Source of the DNA: Opitutaceae bacterium | GTDB taxonomy: Bacteria; Verrucomicrobiota; Verrucomicrobiia; Opitutales; Opitutaceae | Assembly (NCBI GenBank): GCA_024233285.1 | Contig: JACKPU010000001.1 | Coordinates: forward strand, 124,001 to 188,000 | Direction: 5' to 3' | Length of the DNA stretch: 64,000 bases | Shown here: positions 1 through 10,871 of the stretch, in pieces | Layout of the letters: every line of letters begins with the position of its first letter | Position numbering within the stretch: the first letter of the stretch is position 1 | Made by a program: the position numbers and the translations under genes | The notes under the pieces: model-generated | Told to the model about the DNA's origin: nothing | What the model saw: only the letters and a program-made list of their open reading frames with translations | Database searches by the model: none

Positions 1-770
1 CACGCGCCGCGTTTGTAGGCACGCCAGATGGCGGTGGTGTTCGAGCCCCGCGCATAAGTCGAGAGATTGAACACGTTGCCGTAGCCGCCGGTCGCCAGCA
101 CCACGGCGTCGCCGGAGTGCCGGTGAAACTTGCCGGTCACGAGATCGCGGGTGATGACGCCTTTCGCGTGGCCGTCGATGACGACGAGGTCGACCATCTC
201 GTGCTGCGTTACGAGCTCGATCGCGCCGGCGCCGACCTGCTTGGAAAGCGCGGAGTAGGCGCCGAGCAGCAATTGCTGGCCAGTCTGCCCGCGGGCGTAG
301 AACGTGCGCGAAACCTGCGCACCGCCGAAGGAACGGTTGGCGAGCAGACCGCCGTATTCACGGGCGAACGGCACGCCCTGGGCGACGCATTGGTCGATGA
401 TGTTGACCGAGACCTCGGCGAGGCGATGCACGTTGGCCTCACGGGCGCGATAGTCGCCACCCTTGATCGTGTCGTAGAAAAGACGATACACGCTGTCGCC
501 GTCGTTCTGGTAGTTCTTGGCGGCGTTGATGCCGCCTTGCGCGGCGATGGAGTGCGCCCGGCGCGGGCTGTCGTGAAAGACGATGCACTTCACCTTGTAG
601 CCGAGCTCGGAAAGCGTGGCGGCGGCGGACGCCCCCGCGAGACCAGCGCCCACGATGACGACTTCGTATTTCCGCTTGTTCGCCGGATTGACGAGCTTGT
701 TGTTAAACTTGTGATTGCGCCACTTGTCAGCGAGCGGGCCGGGAGGAATGTTGGAATTGAGGGTAGCCAT
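1..770 (-). CDS. sdhA: Succinate dehydrogenase flavoprotein subunit, N-terminal part (cut by window edge)
   Basis: This is the catalytic subunit of succinate:quinone oxidoreductase, oxidising succinate to fumarate on the inner face of the cytoplasmic membrane. About 256 codons are present; the rest lies beyond base 1. The ATG at 770 begins MATLNSNIPPGPL. A dinucleotide-binding motif VVIVGAGLAGASAAATL follows near residue 36, then HSIAAQGGINAAKNY, whose His is the usual covalent FAD attachment residue, and a Gly-rich ATGGYGNVFNLSTYARG segment close to the edge. The start lies 12 bases after the stop of sdhC, so the two form an operon, and sdhB is expected next off the edge. Confidence is high from the FAD motifs and the pairing with SdhC. 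Confidence 0.95.
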   Translation of the reverse strand, partial: MATLNSNIPPGPLADKWRNHKFNNKLVNPANKRKYEVVIVGAGLAGASAAATLSELGYKVKCIVFHDSPRRAHSIAAQGGINAAKNYQNDGDSVYRLFYDTIKGGDYRAREANVHRLAEVSVNIIDQCVAQGVPFAREYGGLLANRSFGGAQVSRTFYARGQTGQQLLLGAYSALSKQVGAGAIELVTQHEMVDLVVIDGHAKGVITRDLVTGKFHRHSGDAVVLATGGYGNVFNLSTYARGSNTTAIWRAYKRGA

Positions 771-782
771 GGCGGGGCTGGA

Positions 783-1559
783 TTATTTGGCGGCGGCGGT
801 GACGTGAACTTGGGCGGCTGGGTGGGCTTTCAGCGCACCGGTCAGGATGGCGCCGGGAATCGCCAGATTGCCGAGGAAATAGAGAATGCAAACAATGGCG
901 ACGATCTTGCGCAGACAGGTTGCCCAAGTGGTGGAGCGCCAGCCGATGGTCTGAAAGAGGCTGTCGATGCCGTGCAGCATATGGAACGAGAGCAGACCGA
1001 CGGCGATGATGTAGAAAATCGAGACCCCGGCATGCTCAAACCCGCGATAAACCATCAGGTAAACATTATCGACTTCGGTGCCGGCCGCGACGACGGGGAA
1101 GCCCGCCACCGCGTAATCGTCATGCATCACGTAAGCGTGGTTTGCCTTGAAGTCCGACGGATCCGTCACGCCCAAGGTAAAGTGCAGCAGGTGATAAACA
1201 ATGAAGGCCAGCACCACATAACCTGTCCAACGAATGTAACGAGATGCGAGGGAGGCCTTGATCCAGTGCTTGCCCGCTCCATACGAGCCGCCGCGGGCAC
1301 GGCGATTTTCCAAAGTCAGGACGGTCGCCGCCCAAACGTGGATGACCACGCTGGCCAGCAGCACGATCCGCACGGCCCAGATTAATCCGCCGGTCTGGTG
1401 CAGGAACTGTGCGTAGCCATTGATCTTGTCGGGGTGCTGAAAGATCTGGAGGTTGCCCACCAAATGGCCGAGGGCGAAACCAACCAGAATGACACCCGTG
1501 ATGGCCATGAGGAATTTCCGGCCGATGGATGAACGAAAGAGTGAAGCGAGGGGACTCAT
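783..1559 (-). CDS. sdhC: Succinate dehydrogenase cytochrome b subunit, Bacteroides/b558 type
   Basis: This 258-residue membrane anchor of succinate dehydrogenase binds heme b and passes electrons from SdhA/B to quinone. It has about five hydrophobic helices and membrane-embedded His residues in GHLVGNLQIF, VVIHVWAATV, YHLLHFTLG and SFHMLHGIDSLFQ, as expected for the single-polypeptide anchors of the Bacteroidetes/Verrucomicrobia/epsilon type rather than the SdhC+SdhD pair. The N-terminus MSPLASLFRSSIGRKFLMAITG is typical of the family, so the ATG at 1559 is well supported. sdhA follows after 12 bases. Promoter elements in the 146 bases upstream are not obvious. Confidence 0.93.
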   Translation of the reverse strand: MSPLASLFRSSIGRKFLMAITGVILVGFALGHLVGNLQIFQHPDKINGYAQFLHQTGGLIWAVRIVLLASVVIHVWAATVLTLENRRARGGSYGAGKHWIKASLASRYIRWTGYVVLAFIVYHLLHFTLGVTDPSDFKANHAYVMHDDYAVAGFPVVAAGTEVDNVYLMVYRGFEHAGVSIFYIIAVGLLSFHMLHGIDSLFQTIGWRSTTWATCLRKIVAIVCILYFLGNLAIPGAILTGALKAHPAAQVHVTAAAK

Positions 1560-1705
1560 GAGAACGGGTCTGGAAGCGGGGGTTAACGCATCCTCATCAA
1601 TGGTTAAGTCATAACGGCAGCCCTTGTAAAGGTCTCTGCTGGCAGCCCTCGCCCGGCCGGCTGAATATTAGGGAGCCTTACCCAAACGAGAAGAAGCCCC
1701 TCCGC

Positions 1706-2962
1706 TCAGCGCGCGAGCGGTTTGAGCAGGGTAAACTTGCCACTGGCGGTAGGTGCGATCACCCGGCGGCGGAACGCGTTGACCCGCACGCCCTCCCCGA
1801 GCATCGCGGCCAGCGCAGTTTCGACACCCTCAGGCGCGGTCTGCTCGGAAACGTAGTGAAAGTCCCAACGATTCGGGCTGGTCTGGACGAGACTGTAGTG
1901 CCAGCACGCAAAGTCGTTCGGCAGCGCCTCATCAATATCGTAAACCGACACCAACGAACCATCGGGGCGGAAATACAAATCACGCTCGCGGCCCAGCAAC
2001 CGATAGCCATGCGGCATCTTCTGCACGATGTCGCCGGTGTGATAGCGCAGCAGCGGCATGGCCTCGCGGCCCCGCGTCGTGACGTAAATCTGATATACAT
2101 CCGGCAATTCCGAGCGCCACGGCACGAGTTCGATGAACGCGTTGTCCTCGATGACTTGGTTGTTGTCCTTAAACGCTTCGCCAACGAACAGGTAACCGGC
2201 CTCGGTCGAACCATAGAGATCGACCTGCGCGGCCGGGAATACTTCCGCGATGCGATCGGCGTGCTGCCGGCTTGCTTTGCCGTAGGTCAAAATGACCGCC
2301 TTCACGCTCGGCACCTTCACGCCGCGTTTGGCCACGGCACGCGCCAGCAGTGAAAGATAAACCGGTTCGCCCTCGATCACCTCGGGCTTGGTCGCCTGCA
2401 ACTCGACCACGATGCGATCCCACTCGCTTTCCGGAAACGAAAACGGATCGCTCGACAGATTGAGGTAGACCGTGCCGTTGAAATACCGGTGCGGAAACGG
2501 GTGATCCTCGTAAGGACAAAGATTGCTTGAACAACCAATCGGCGCGAGGACGCACTTGCGATATGGCCGGCCGACAAATTCACGCAGGATCGGCGAGGCC
2601 CGGTAAGCCCGCTCGGTCTGCGCATCCCACCAGCCGTCCTCCATGATCACCGTCATGGGCGACTGCGTGGTGCCACCGGTGGATTCGTATTCAAAGCGCC
2701 GGTCCTGCAACCCGCGTTCGATCACCGCATAGTCGTCGAAAAACGCCTGGTGTCCGCGCTCCACGATCTCCTGTTTGGAGAGCGCCGGCATTTCACGGTA
2801 ACACGACCATTGCAACGGCTCGGTGTGCAACGGGAAACGTTTCGCGTAGAGCGGACTGCGTTCATAGATCCGCCGGATCTCCGTCTCCAGTTCCAGCGGG
2901 ACGCGCTGAGGATCCACGGTGTTGACCATGGGGCTGGTGTTGGCAAAGGCGGGGACAGACAT
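1706..2962 (-). CDS. PaaK/CapK-like AMP-dependent acyl-CoA ligase homologue
   Basis: This 418-residue protein belongs to the phenylacetate-CoA ligase-like (PaaK/CapK) branch of the adenylate-forming enzymes. The phosphate-binding loop is FEYESTGGTTQSPMTV (near residue 112), the adenine-site motif is VDLYGSTEAGYLF (near 250), and RYHTGDIVQ (near 305) supplies the ribose-binding Asp. The C-terminal segment TASGKFTLLKPL ends with a Lys in a position reminiscent of the catalytic Lys of the swinging domain. It is slightly shorter than PaaK (about 430-440 residues). The substrate cannot be read from the sequence and there is no phenylacetate gene nearby. The NUDIX gene lies 40 bases upstream on the same strand, so co-transcription is plausible. 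Family is confident, substrate unknown. Confidence 0.8.
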   Translation of the reverse strand: MSVPAFANTSPMVNTVDPQRVPLELETEIRRIYERSPLYAKRFPLHTEPLQWSCYREMPALSKQEIVERGHQAFFDDYAVIERGLQDRRFEYESTGGTTQSPMTVIMEDGWWDAQTERAYRASPILREFVGRPYRKCVLAPIGCSSNLCPYEDHPFPHRYFNGTVYLNLSSDPFSFPESEWDRIVVELQATKPEVIEGEPVYLSLLARAVAKRGVKVPSVKAVILTYGKASRQHADRIAEVFPAAQVDLYGSTEAGYLFVGEAFKDNNQVIEDNAFIELVPWRSELPDVYQIYVTTRGREAMPLLRYHTGDIVQKMPHGYRLLGRERDLYFRPDGSLVSVYDIDEALPNDFACWHYSLVQTSPNRWDFHYVSEQTAPEGVETALAAMLGEGVRVNAFRRRVIAPTASGKFTLLKPLAR

Positions 2963-3002
2963 GACGGACGTTTGGGGCAGGAAACGATTGGTTTGAACGA
3001 AG

Positions 3003-3581
3003 TCAAACGTCGCGGGACTTCAATTCCCGCCAGCGAGGCTCAAATAGAAACAAGGCGCTGAGCACCAGACTGTGCGCGATTTCGCCATTGCGGGCCGCCG
3101 CCATGACATCATCGACGGGCCGCGTGCTGATCTCGATTTCCTCGTCCGCGTCCCAAGCCGTTTCCGCCGCACGTTGCGCGCCGGTGATGAGCACCACATG
3201 ACTGAGATTGCTTTGGATCGCCGGGTTCGGCTGCACCGTGCCCAAGAGCACGGCCTCGCTGCCCACGAAACCCGTTTCCTCGCGCAGCTCCCGCACACCG
3301 GTGTCAACCGGGCTCTCGCCTGCATCCATCAAGCCGCCCGGAATCTCGATCGTAAACGCATCGACGCCGAAGCGAAACTGACGCACGAGGACGAGTTGAT
3401 GATCGGTCGTGAGCGCCACCACATTGACCCAACCCGGCGGACGCATCACCACGAAATCGCGCTCGGTGCCGCGTTGGGGATGACGATAACGCACGCTCTG
3501 CAAATCAAACACCCGCGTGCTCGCCAATACGGTGTGCGTTAATTTTTCCCAGCGGGCCGGGCCGTTGTTTGATTGCTGCAT
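3003..3581 (-). CDS. NUDIX hydrolase (ADP-ribose pyrophosphatase-like)
   Basis: This 192-residue NUDIX hydrolase carries the box GGLMDAGESPVDTGVREL followed by REETGFVG, fitting GX5EX7REUXEEXGU with all metal-binding Glu residues. Placement of the box near residue 80 and the preceding strand QLVLVRQFRFGVDAFTIEIPGG resemble ADP-ribose/ADP-sugar pyrophosphatases (NudF-like), so hydrolysis of a nucleoside diphosphate sugar is likely; the exact substrate is not determined. The ATG at 3581 follows the terminator of the upstream LysM gene, so this gene begins its own transcript or is read through. It precedes the PaaK-like gene by 40 bases. Confidence 0.85.
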   Translation of the reverse strand: MQQSNNGPARWEKLTHTVLASTRVFDLQSVRYRHPQRGTERDFVVMRPPGWVNVVALTTDHQLVLVRQFRFGVDAFTIEIPGGLMDAGESPVDTGVRELREETGFVGSEAVLLGTVQPNPAIQSNLSHVVLITGAQRAAETAWDADEEIEISTRPVDDVMAAARNGEIAHSLVLSALFLFEPRWRELKSRDV

Positions 3582-3586
3582 GGGTC

Positions 3587-3624
3587 AAAAAAAATGCCTC
3601 CTGACCGAAGGGTCGAGGAGGCAT
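3587..3624 (-). terminator. Rho-independent terminator after the LysM gene
   Basis: A stem with arms ATGCCTCCTGACC and GGTCGAGGAGGCAT (one bulged base, GAAG loop) spans 3594-3624. On the minus strand it is followed by eight T residues (the A-run 3587-3594 on plus). It lies 22 bases after the stop of the LysM gene and partly within the leader of the NUDIX gene. Confidence 0.85.
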
Positions 3625-3645
3625 CAAAAGAGTGAGCCGTCAGAA

Positions 3646-4161
3646 TTATTTCTTCGGCAGTTTGAGCTTCTGCCCAACGTCGAGACGATTCCAGTTCACG
3701 CCCGGATTTACGGCGAGGAGATCGGAGAGTGCGATCCCCTGAGCGCGGGCGATCTTCGCACCGGTGTCACCCGATTTGACGATATATTCGTCCGGGCCGG
3801 CCACGGCAGGAGCGCCACCGGCTTTGGCGGTTTTGACCGGAGCGGCCTTGGCGGACTCTTCGAGCTTGGTGATCGAACCACGCAGGTTGCCGAGCTCGGC
3901 TCCCACTTGGTTGAACGCATCCTGCGTCGAACGCGTCAGGGCGCCGAGATCGCGCGTAGCCTTTTCGCTGGCGGCCGAGGCGGTGCTGACTTGCGACTCC
4001 AAGGTGTCGAAGCGCGCCATTTTTTCCTCATGCGCGGCCAGCGTGCGATTGACGCTGGAAAGTTTGATGGCGGAATACCCGCCGAGCAGCAGCCCAATCA
4101 CGCCGACGATAATTCCGCCGACGGGCAGCATGCTGTTATTTTCACGAGAAATAGTGTCCAT
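3646..4161 (-). CDS. Membrane-anchored LysM domain protein
   Basis: This is a 171-residue single-pass protein. Residues 10-32 (MLPVGGIIVGVIGLLLGGYSA, one hydrophobic helix) anchor it in the inner membrane. Residues 35-100 are rich in heptad-like Ala/Leu/Lys/Glu and probably form a coiled coil. A Pro/Ala linker leads to a C-terminal LysM domain (from YIVKSGDTGAKIARAQGI to VGQKLKLPKK), which should bind peptidoglycan glycan chains. It looks like a periplasmic wall-binding coiled-coil rod rather than an enzyme, as no hydrolase domain is present. A strong terminator lies directly after the stop, so it is probably monocistronic. Its specific role is unknown. Confidence 0.85.
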   Translation of the reverse strand: MDTISRENNSMLPVGGIIVGVIGLLLGGYSAIKLSSVNRTLAAHEEKMARFDTLESQVSTASAASEKATRDLGALTRSTQDAFNQVGAELGNLRGSITKLEESAKAAPVKTAKAGGAPAVAGPDEYIVKSGDTGAKIARAQGIALSDLLAVNPGVNWNRLDVGQKLKLPKK

Positions 4162-4354
4162 GGGTGAAGAAGAGTGCGTGAAAGGACTAACCCAACGCCC
4201 CCCTGACGCAAGGATAGATTATTAACAGCCCAGCACTTGCCCAATTTGACCCGCGCCAAACCGGCGGTCGGTTCGCCGAATTTCCACGATTTCGGACCGT
4301 CAATACCCGACCATTGACAAGCGCCGGATTATCCTACCCCTTGAGCGCGACTGT

Positions 4355-4431
4355 CGGGGCGTAGCTTAGCCTGGTAGAGCGCCTGGTTTGGGACCAGGAG
4401 GCCGGGGGTTCGAATCCCTCCGCCCCGACCA
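4355..4431 (+). tRNA. tRNA-Pro (anticodon TGG)
   Basis: A 77-nt cloverleaf: acceptor arms CGGGGCG/CGCCCCG, D-arm with GCTT/AGAGC, anticodon stem CCTGG/CCAGG around the loop TTTGGGA (anticodon TGG at 4389-4391), T-arm GGGGGTTCGAATCCCTC, discriminator A at 4428 and an encoded CCA at 4429-4431. All stems pair, with one G-U in the D-stem. Confidence 0.97.
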
Positions 4432-4435
4432 TTTT

Positions 4436-4469
4436 CCCGGTAATAACACGCAAACCGGCTATTACCGGG
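4436..4469. repeat. Inverted repeat just downstream of tRNA-Pro
   Basis: Perfect 10-base arms CCCGGTAATA (4436-4445) and TATTACCGGG (4460-4469) flank a 14-base loop, starting four bases after the tRNA CCA. There is no T-run on either side, so it may be a 3'-processing or factor-dependent termination structure rather than an intrinsic terminator. The 84 bases from here to the pseudogene start show nothing else recognisable. Confidence 0.5.
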
Positions 4470-4553
4470 ATGAATTCCCTAGTTTGACACGCAAATGGCA
4501 CTATTCGTCGCTTGCGCAAAGCGCGGCAAAGGCGACAAAAACTGCAAACCATT

Positions 4554-5322
4554 ATGAAACCACGGTTGCATCATACTAGCACTGCTTTGACTTTCGGTTT
4601 CTTAGCCCCAGCAATGAGCATCACAGGCGGTGTTACCCAGCTGGCAAACGGTCAGTAGCGATGTTGATGTGGAACGAACCTAACCGGACCGTTTCGGTAC
4701 ATTTTGGGTGGTAGTGAACGGGCGATGTAGGAATCGAGGGTGGTTCATTAAGCCCTGGAGCCGGGTAAACTAGCGCTTCACGGCTGGCAATACGGTTTTA
4801 AAGTGGCAGGTGCTGCAGGCGCAAACTTCGCTGTCGTCTGCGATCTGCCAACAACCTTCTACCTTCAGTTCACGATGACAGCCGCCAGTGGCTACACATT
4901 TTACTCTATCCTCGCTAGAAATGAATGGGGGCGCAGATGGAACAGGCGCAAATGATGTAGCAATCTTCACTAGTGTGGATGGCTTTACTAACGGGCGACG
5001 AAATCATATGTCTTCTGAAAACGGCACAGGGAGTCCGGAAGCCTCGATACAGATTCAGCGGCTTCGGTTCGATAACACTAGCAGGCAGCCAGTATAGCAA
5101 TTTATCCTCGATAACATTCCCGCATCTACGGATGGAATACTACGAGTGGGTCAGGTTCTGCGCACGGTTTCTGAAACTTGTCTGGCAATGATCTGGTCAT
5201 AAATGGCACCACGGCCTTGGCACCAGTTCCCGAACCCTCCACCTATGCCGCCATTCTCGGCGGAGCGGCGTTAATTGGCGTTGCCGTCTTACGTCGCCGC
5301 AAGCGCGCAACCGCTGCCTGAT
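4554..5322 (+). pseudogene. Decayed PEP-CTERM sorting-domain protein
   Basis: This looks like a once-complete secreted protein of about 255 residues, now broken. An ATG at 4554 opens a signal-peptide-like start (MKPRLHHTSTALTFGFLAPA) that ends at a TAG after TQLANGQ. Then the same protein continues in pieces: 4752-4896 ending YLQFTMTAASGYTF (frame of 4554); +1 shift to TLSSLEMNGGADGTGANDVA...VDGFTNG; near 5050 a shift to FSGFGSITLAGSQYSNLSSITF; at about 5120 a one-base shift to RIYGWNTTSGSGS; an in-frame TGA at 5172; then NLSGNDLVINGTTALAP and the sorting signal VPEPSTYAAILGGAALIGVAVL plus RRRK, stop at 5320-5322. Read across the shifts, it is the usual layout of small Verrucomicrobial PEP-CTERM proteins: export by Sec, recognition by exosortase. 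The terminator 20 bases later is intact. The gene is inactive unless sequencing errors explain all breaks. Confidence 0.8.
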
Positions 5323-5342
5323 TTATCTTATTACTTTACATA

Positions 5343-5376
5343 CGAAAAAGGCCCGCTGATCAGCGGGCCTTTTTCG
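5343..5376. terminator. Perfect 34-bp palindromic bidirectional terminator
   Basis: The sequence from 5343 to 5376 equals its own reverse complement. It has a GC-rich stem AGGCCCGCTGATCAGCGGGCCT flanked by an A-run and a T-run, so it can stop transcription from both sides: the PEP-CTERM pseudogene on plus and the TPR gene on minus. Confidence 0.9.
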
Positions 5377-5403
5377 TGAACTCATCCAACTGGCGGAGTG
5401 TCG

Positions 5404-6141
5404 TTACTTGCCGAGGTTCAATTTGATCATCGGCTCTTCCGCGGGTGCAGCGGTCGGGGTGGCTGATTGCGCGGGAGCGGCGGTCTCGGTCGCAGTGCGT
5501 TTGGAGACCTGCATCATCATGAGGCGTTGCGACCACGGGCTGGCCGGGTCGATCTGCATGATCTGTTGGGCGAATTGTTGAAACGTGGCGTCATCACCCC
5601 CGGCGTGCGCCATGCTGGCGAGATGGTAGGCCGCTTCGGTGCGGATGCCCTTGGGCGCGGAGGCCGAATCAGACAGCGTCCGCAGGGCTGCCTTACCCGC
5701 CTCGGTTTGGCCCGCTTGGATCTGCGCCATGGCGAGGCCGAGCGCGGCCCGACCGGACAAGGGACCTTCCGTCAAAATCTTGGTGCTGGCTTGATAGGCC
5801 GCAATCGCATCGGCCGATTTGCCTTCGGCATACGCGGCATCAGCCACCTGCAACCACGCAACCCCGGCGAGTTCATGACCGGCATGCGCCTCGGCGAAGC
5901 TGCGCTTCTGCTCGATGGTCGCGGCCGCGGCGTAGGCCTTGCGCACATCCTGCTCCTTTTGCGCGGCCAGATACTCCCAGCCGCCCTTCGCGAGAATCGC
6001 GAGCAGGATGACCGTGCAAAGCATGACCAGCCCGCGCCGGTTGCGCTGCCAGAATTGGCTCAGCTTCTCTTCAAAGCCGGGGGTGACGTTGACCTCGGCT
6101 TCGGTGCCGGCGGGATTTTCAGACTTGGCGGGTGTGCTCAT
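5404..6141 (-). CDS. YfgM-like membrane-anchored tetratricopeptide protein
   Basis: From the ATG at 6141 this is a 245-residue protein starting MSTPAKSENPAGTEAEV; an in-frame start 39 bases upstream exists but adds an unlikely extension. A short cytoplasmic tail with NRRGLVMLCTVILLAILAKGGW (one helix) precedes Ala-rich helical repeats (KAYAAAATIEQKRSFAEAH, AGVAWLQVADAAYAEGKSADA, GRAALGLAMAQIQAGQTEAG) of TPR type, ending in a Thr/Ala/Pro tail. The architecture matches YfgM/TPR_21 proteins, which act as periplasmic chaperone partners near SecYEG; that role is by analogy. It lies downstream of carB on the same strand, 105 bases away. Confidence 0.75.
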   Translation of the reverse strand: MSTPAKSENPAGTEAEVNVTPGFEEKLSQFWQRNRRGLVMLCTVILLAILAKGGWEYLAAQKEQDVRKAYAAAATIEQKRSFAEAHAGHELAGVAWLQVADAAYAEGKSADAIAAYQASTKILTEGPLSGRAALGLAMAQIQAGQTEAGKAALRTLSDSASAPKGIRTEAAYHLASMAHAGGDDATFQQFAQQIMQIDPASPWSQRLMMMQVSKRTATETAAPAQSATPTAAPAEEPMIKLNLGK

Positions 6142-6246
6142 GCGCAGGGTGGTTTGACTTGAAAACCCCGACCAAAGCAAACGCGCAGCCCGCTGTAAAT
6201 GCCGGAAACGGGTTTGGCTGGCGGGACGAACCCGACACCGGGCCGG

Positions 6247-9486
<3,240 letters not shown>

Positions 9487-9558
9487 GGACGTAGATTGTG
9501 AAGAGGGTTGCGGTCACAATCCGGCGCCGCAAGCGGGAAGTCTGACCGCAGGCGACTT

Positions 9559-10815
9559 TTACCCGATGCGGGACACATCTACCCCCAGCACCTTGGCCGC
9601 CTGGGGTTTGTCGCCATGGCAAGCGCGCAAGACCATGTCCACATACTGTTTTTCCTGACCGGAGAGGTATTCGCTCAGGCTGGGCCAGTGGTGGATTTCG
9701 CGGAGGCGCAGGGGCAGTTGTTGCGACGTGATGACGCGCGTTTCGGAAGATGAAACAATCTTCGAAACCACTTGGAAAAGCTCCGTCAGGTTGCCCGGCC
9801 AATGGTAAGTAGACATCAACATCACGGCGTCGTCGGTAAATTCGACGAGATTGGCGTCAAAATGTGGATTCACCACGCGCCCGGCATAATGTTTGAGCAA
9901 CAAGGGGATATCTTCGGGCCGCTCACGCAACGGCGGCATGAGGACGGGAAATGAAGCCACCCGGTAGAAGAGTTCGTCGTTAAATTTGCCCTCGTCCACC
10001 AGCCGTTCGAGATCTTCCGCCGTCGTGCAGACCAAGCGAAAACCGTGCGCGGTGTTACGCAGCACGCTGACCAAAACCTCCTGCACATCCGTGGGCAAAC
10101 ACTGCAGATGCTGGAGGAAAAGCGTGCCGCCTTTGGCCTGTTCAATCCAGGCACCGCCCACGCCGTTCTGGCCCAGCAGGCCGTCCCGAAAATTCGCATC
10201 GGAACTCAGCGAACAATCAATGCGCACAAGCTGACCCGCCTCGGGGCCCAGCGAGTTGTGCAACACCTCGGCCACCGCCGTCTTGCCCGTGCCGTTCTCG
10301 CCCTGCAACAACACCGGGGATCGCACGGTCGTGAGCTTGTTGACCTGTTGCACGAGTTTGGTGACGGCGGGGCTTTGGCCGATGATGCGCTTTTCGATGT
10401 CATTGACATTGCCACTGGGCACGAGGCCTGAAACCGCCCGTTCACTTTGGAATTTCTTGAACTCGATGCCGCGTTTCAGCGTTTCAATCAGCTCCGTGAC
10501 ACGGAACGGTTTTTGCAGGTAATCAAACGCACCGTATTTGAGCGCCTGGATCGCGCTTTCCGTGCTCGCGTAGGCCGTCATGATGATGACCACGGCGGTG
10601 GGATCATATTGCTTCAGGTTCTTGAGCAGCGTGATGCCGTCCATCGGCTTCATGTCGATGTCGGCCAGGACGAGATCGAACTTCTCCTCCTTGTAACGTG
10701 CCATCGCCTTTTCCCCATCCGTGGCAAAAGCCGTGTTAAACCCGGTGGGTTGGATCACGGCTTCAAGCATCTCGTGAATCGAGAGGAGGTCATCAACAAT
10801 GAGAACGGAAGGCAT
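9559..10815 (-). CDS. NtrC-like response regulator with degenerate AAA+ core
   Basis: 418 residues: an intact receiver domain (D8/D9, phospho-acceptor D52 in VLADIDM, T80, K102), an AAA+ domain and a short C-terminal helix-turn-helix. Walker A is normal (GENGTGKT, 172-179), but the Walker B position reads TLFLQHL instead of TLFLDE(I/L), so both acidic residues are gone. The loop that carries the sigma54-contact GAFTGA motif is shortened to GLLGQNGVGGAWIEQ, and the sensor II motif is WPGNLTEL rather than WPGNVREL. The Fis-type HTH ends abruptly at AAKVLGVDVSRIG, lacking most of the recognition helix. It therefore probably cannot hydrolyse ATP or open sigma54 promoters; a phospho-dependent protein-interaction role is likely. 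No partner kinase is adjacent; a T2SF/PilC gene lies upstream on the same strand. Confidence 0.85.
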   Translation of the reverse strand: MPSVLIVDDLLSIHEMLEAVIQPTGFNTAFATDGEKAMARYKEEKFDLVLADIDMKPMDGITLLKNLKQYDPTAVVIIMTAYASTESAIQALKYGAFDYLQKPFRVTELIETLKRGIEFKKFQSERAVSGLVPSGNVNDIEKRIIGQSPAVTKLVQQVNKLTTVRSPVLLQGENGTGKTAVAEVLHNSLGPEAGQLVRIDCSLSSDANFRDGLLGQNGVGGAWIEQAKGGTLFLQHLQCLPTDVQEVLVSVLRNTAHGFRLVCTTAEDLERLVDEGKFNDELFYRVASFPVLMPPLRERPEDIPLLLKHYAGRVVNPHFDANLVEFTDDAVMLMSTYHWPGNLTELFQVVSKIVSSSETRVITSQQLPLRLREIHHWPSLSEYLSGQEKQYVDMVLRACHGDKPQAAKVLGVDVSRIG

Positions 10816-10871
10816 TTCGCGTTATACCATTCGTGCAAGACCGTTGCTGTCAACGGACCTGTCCCGCTTCA

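Noticed and set aside
4334..4552. 72-codon minus-strand ORF containing GAEGFEPPASWSQTRRSTRL
   Set aside because: It is the antisense of tRNA-Pro, a well-known false gene in databases; the tRNA fully explains the sequence.
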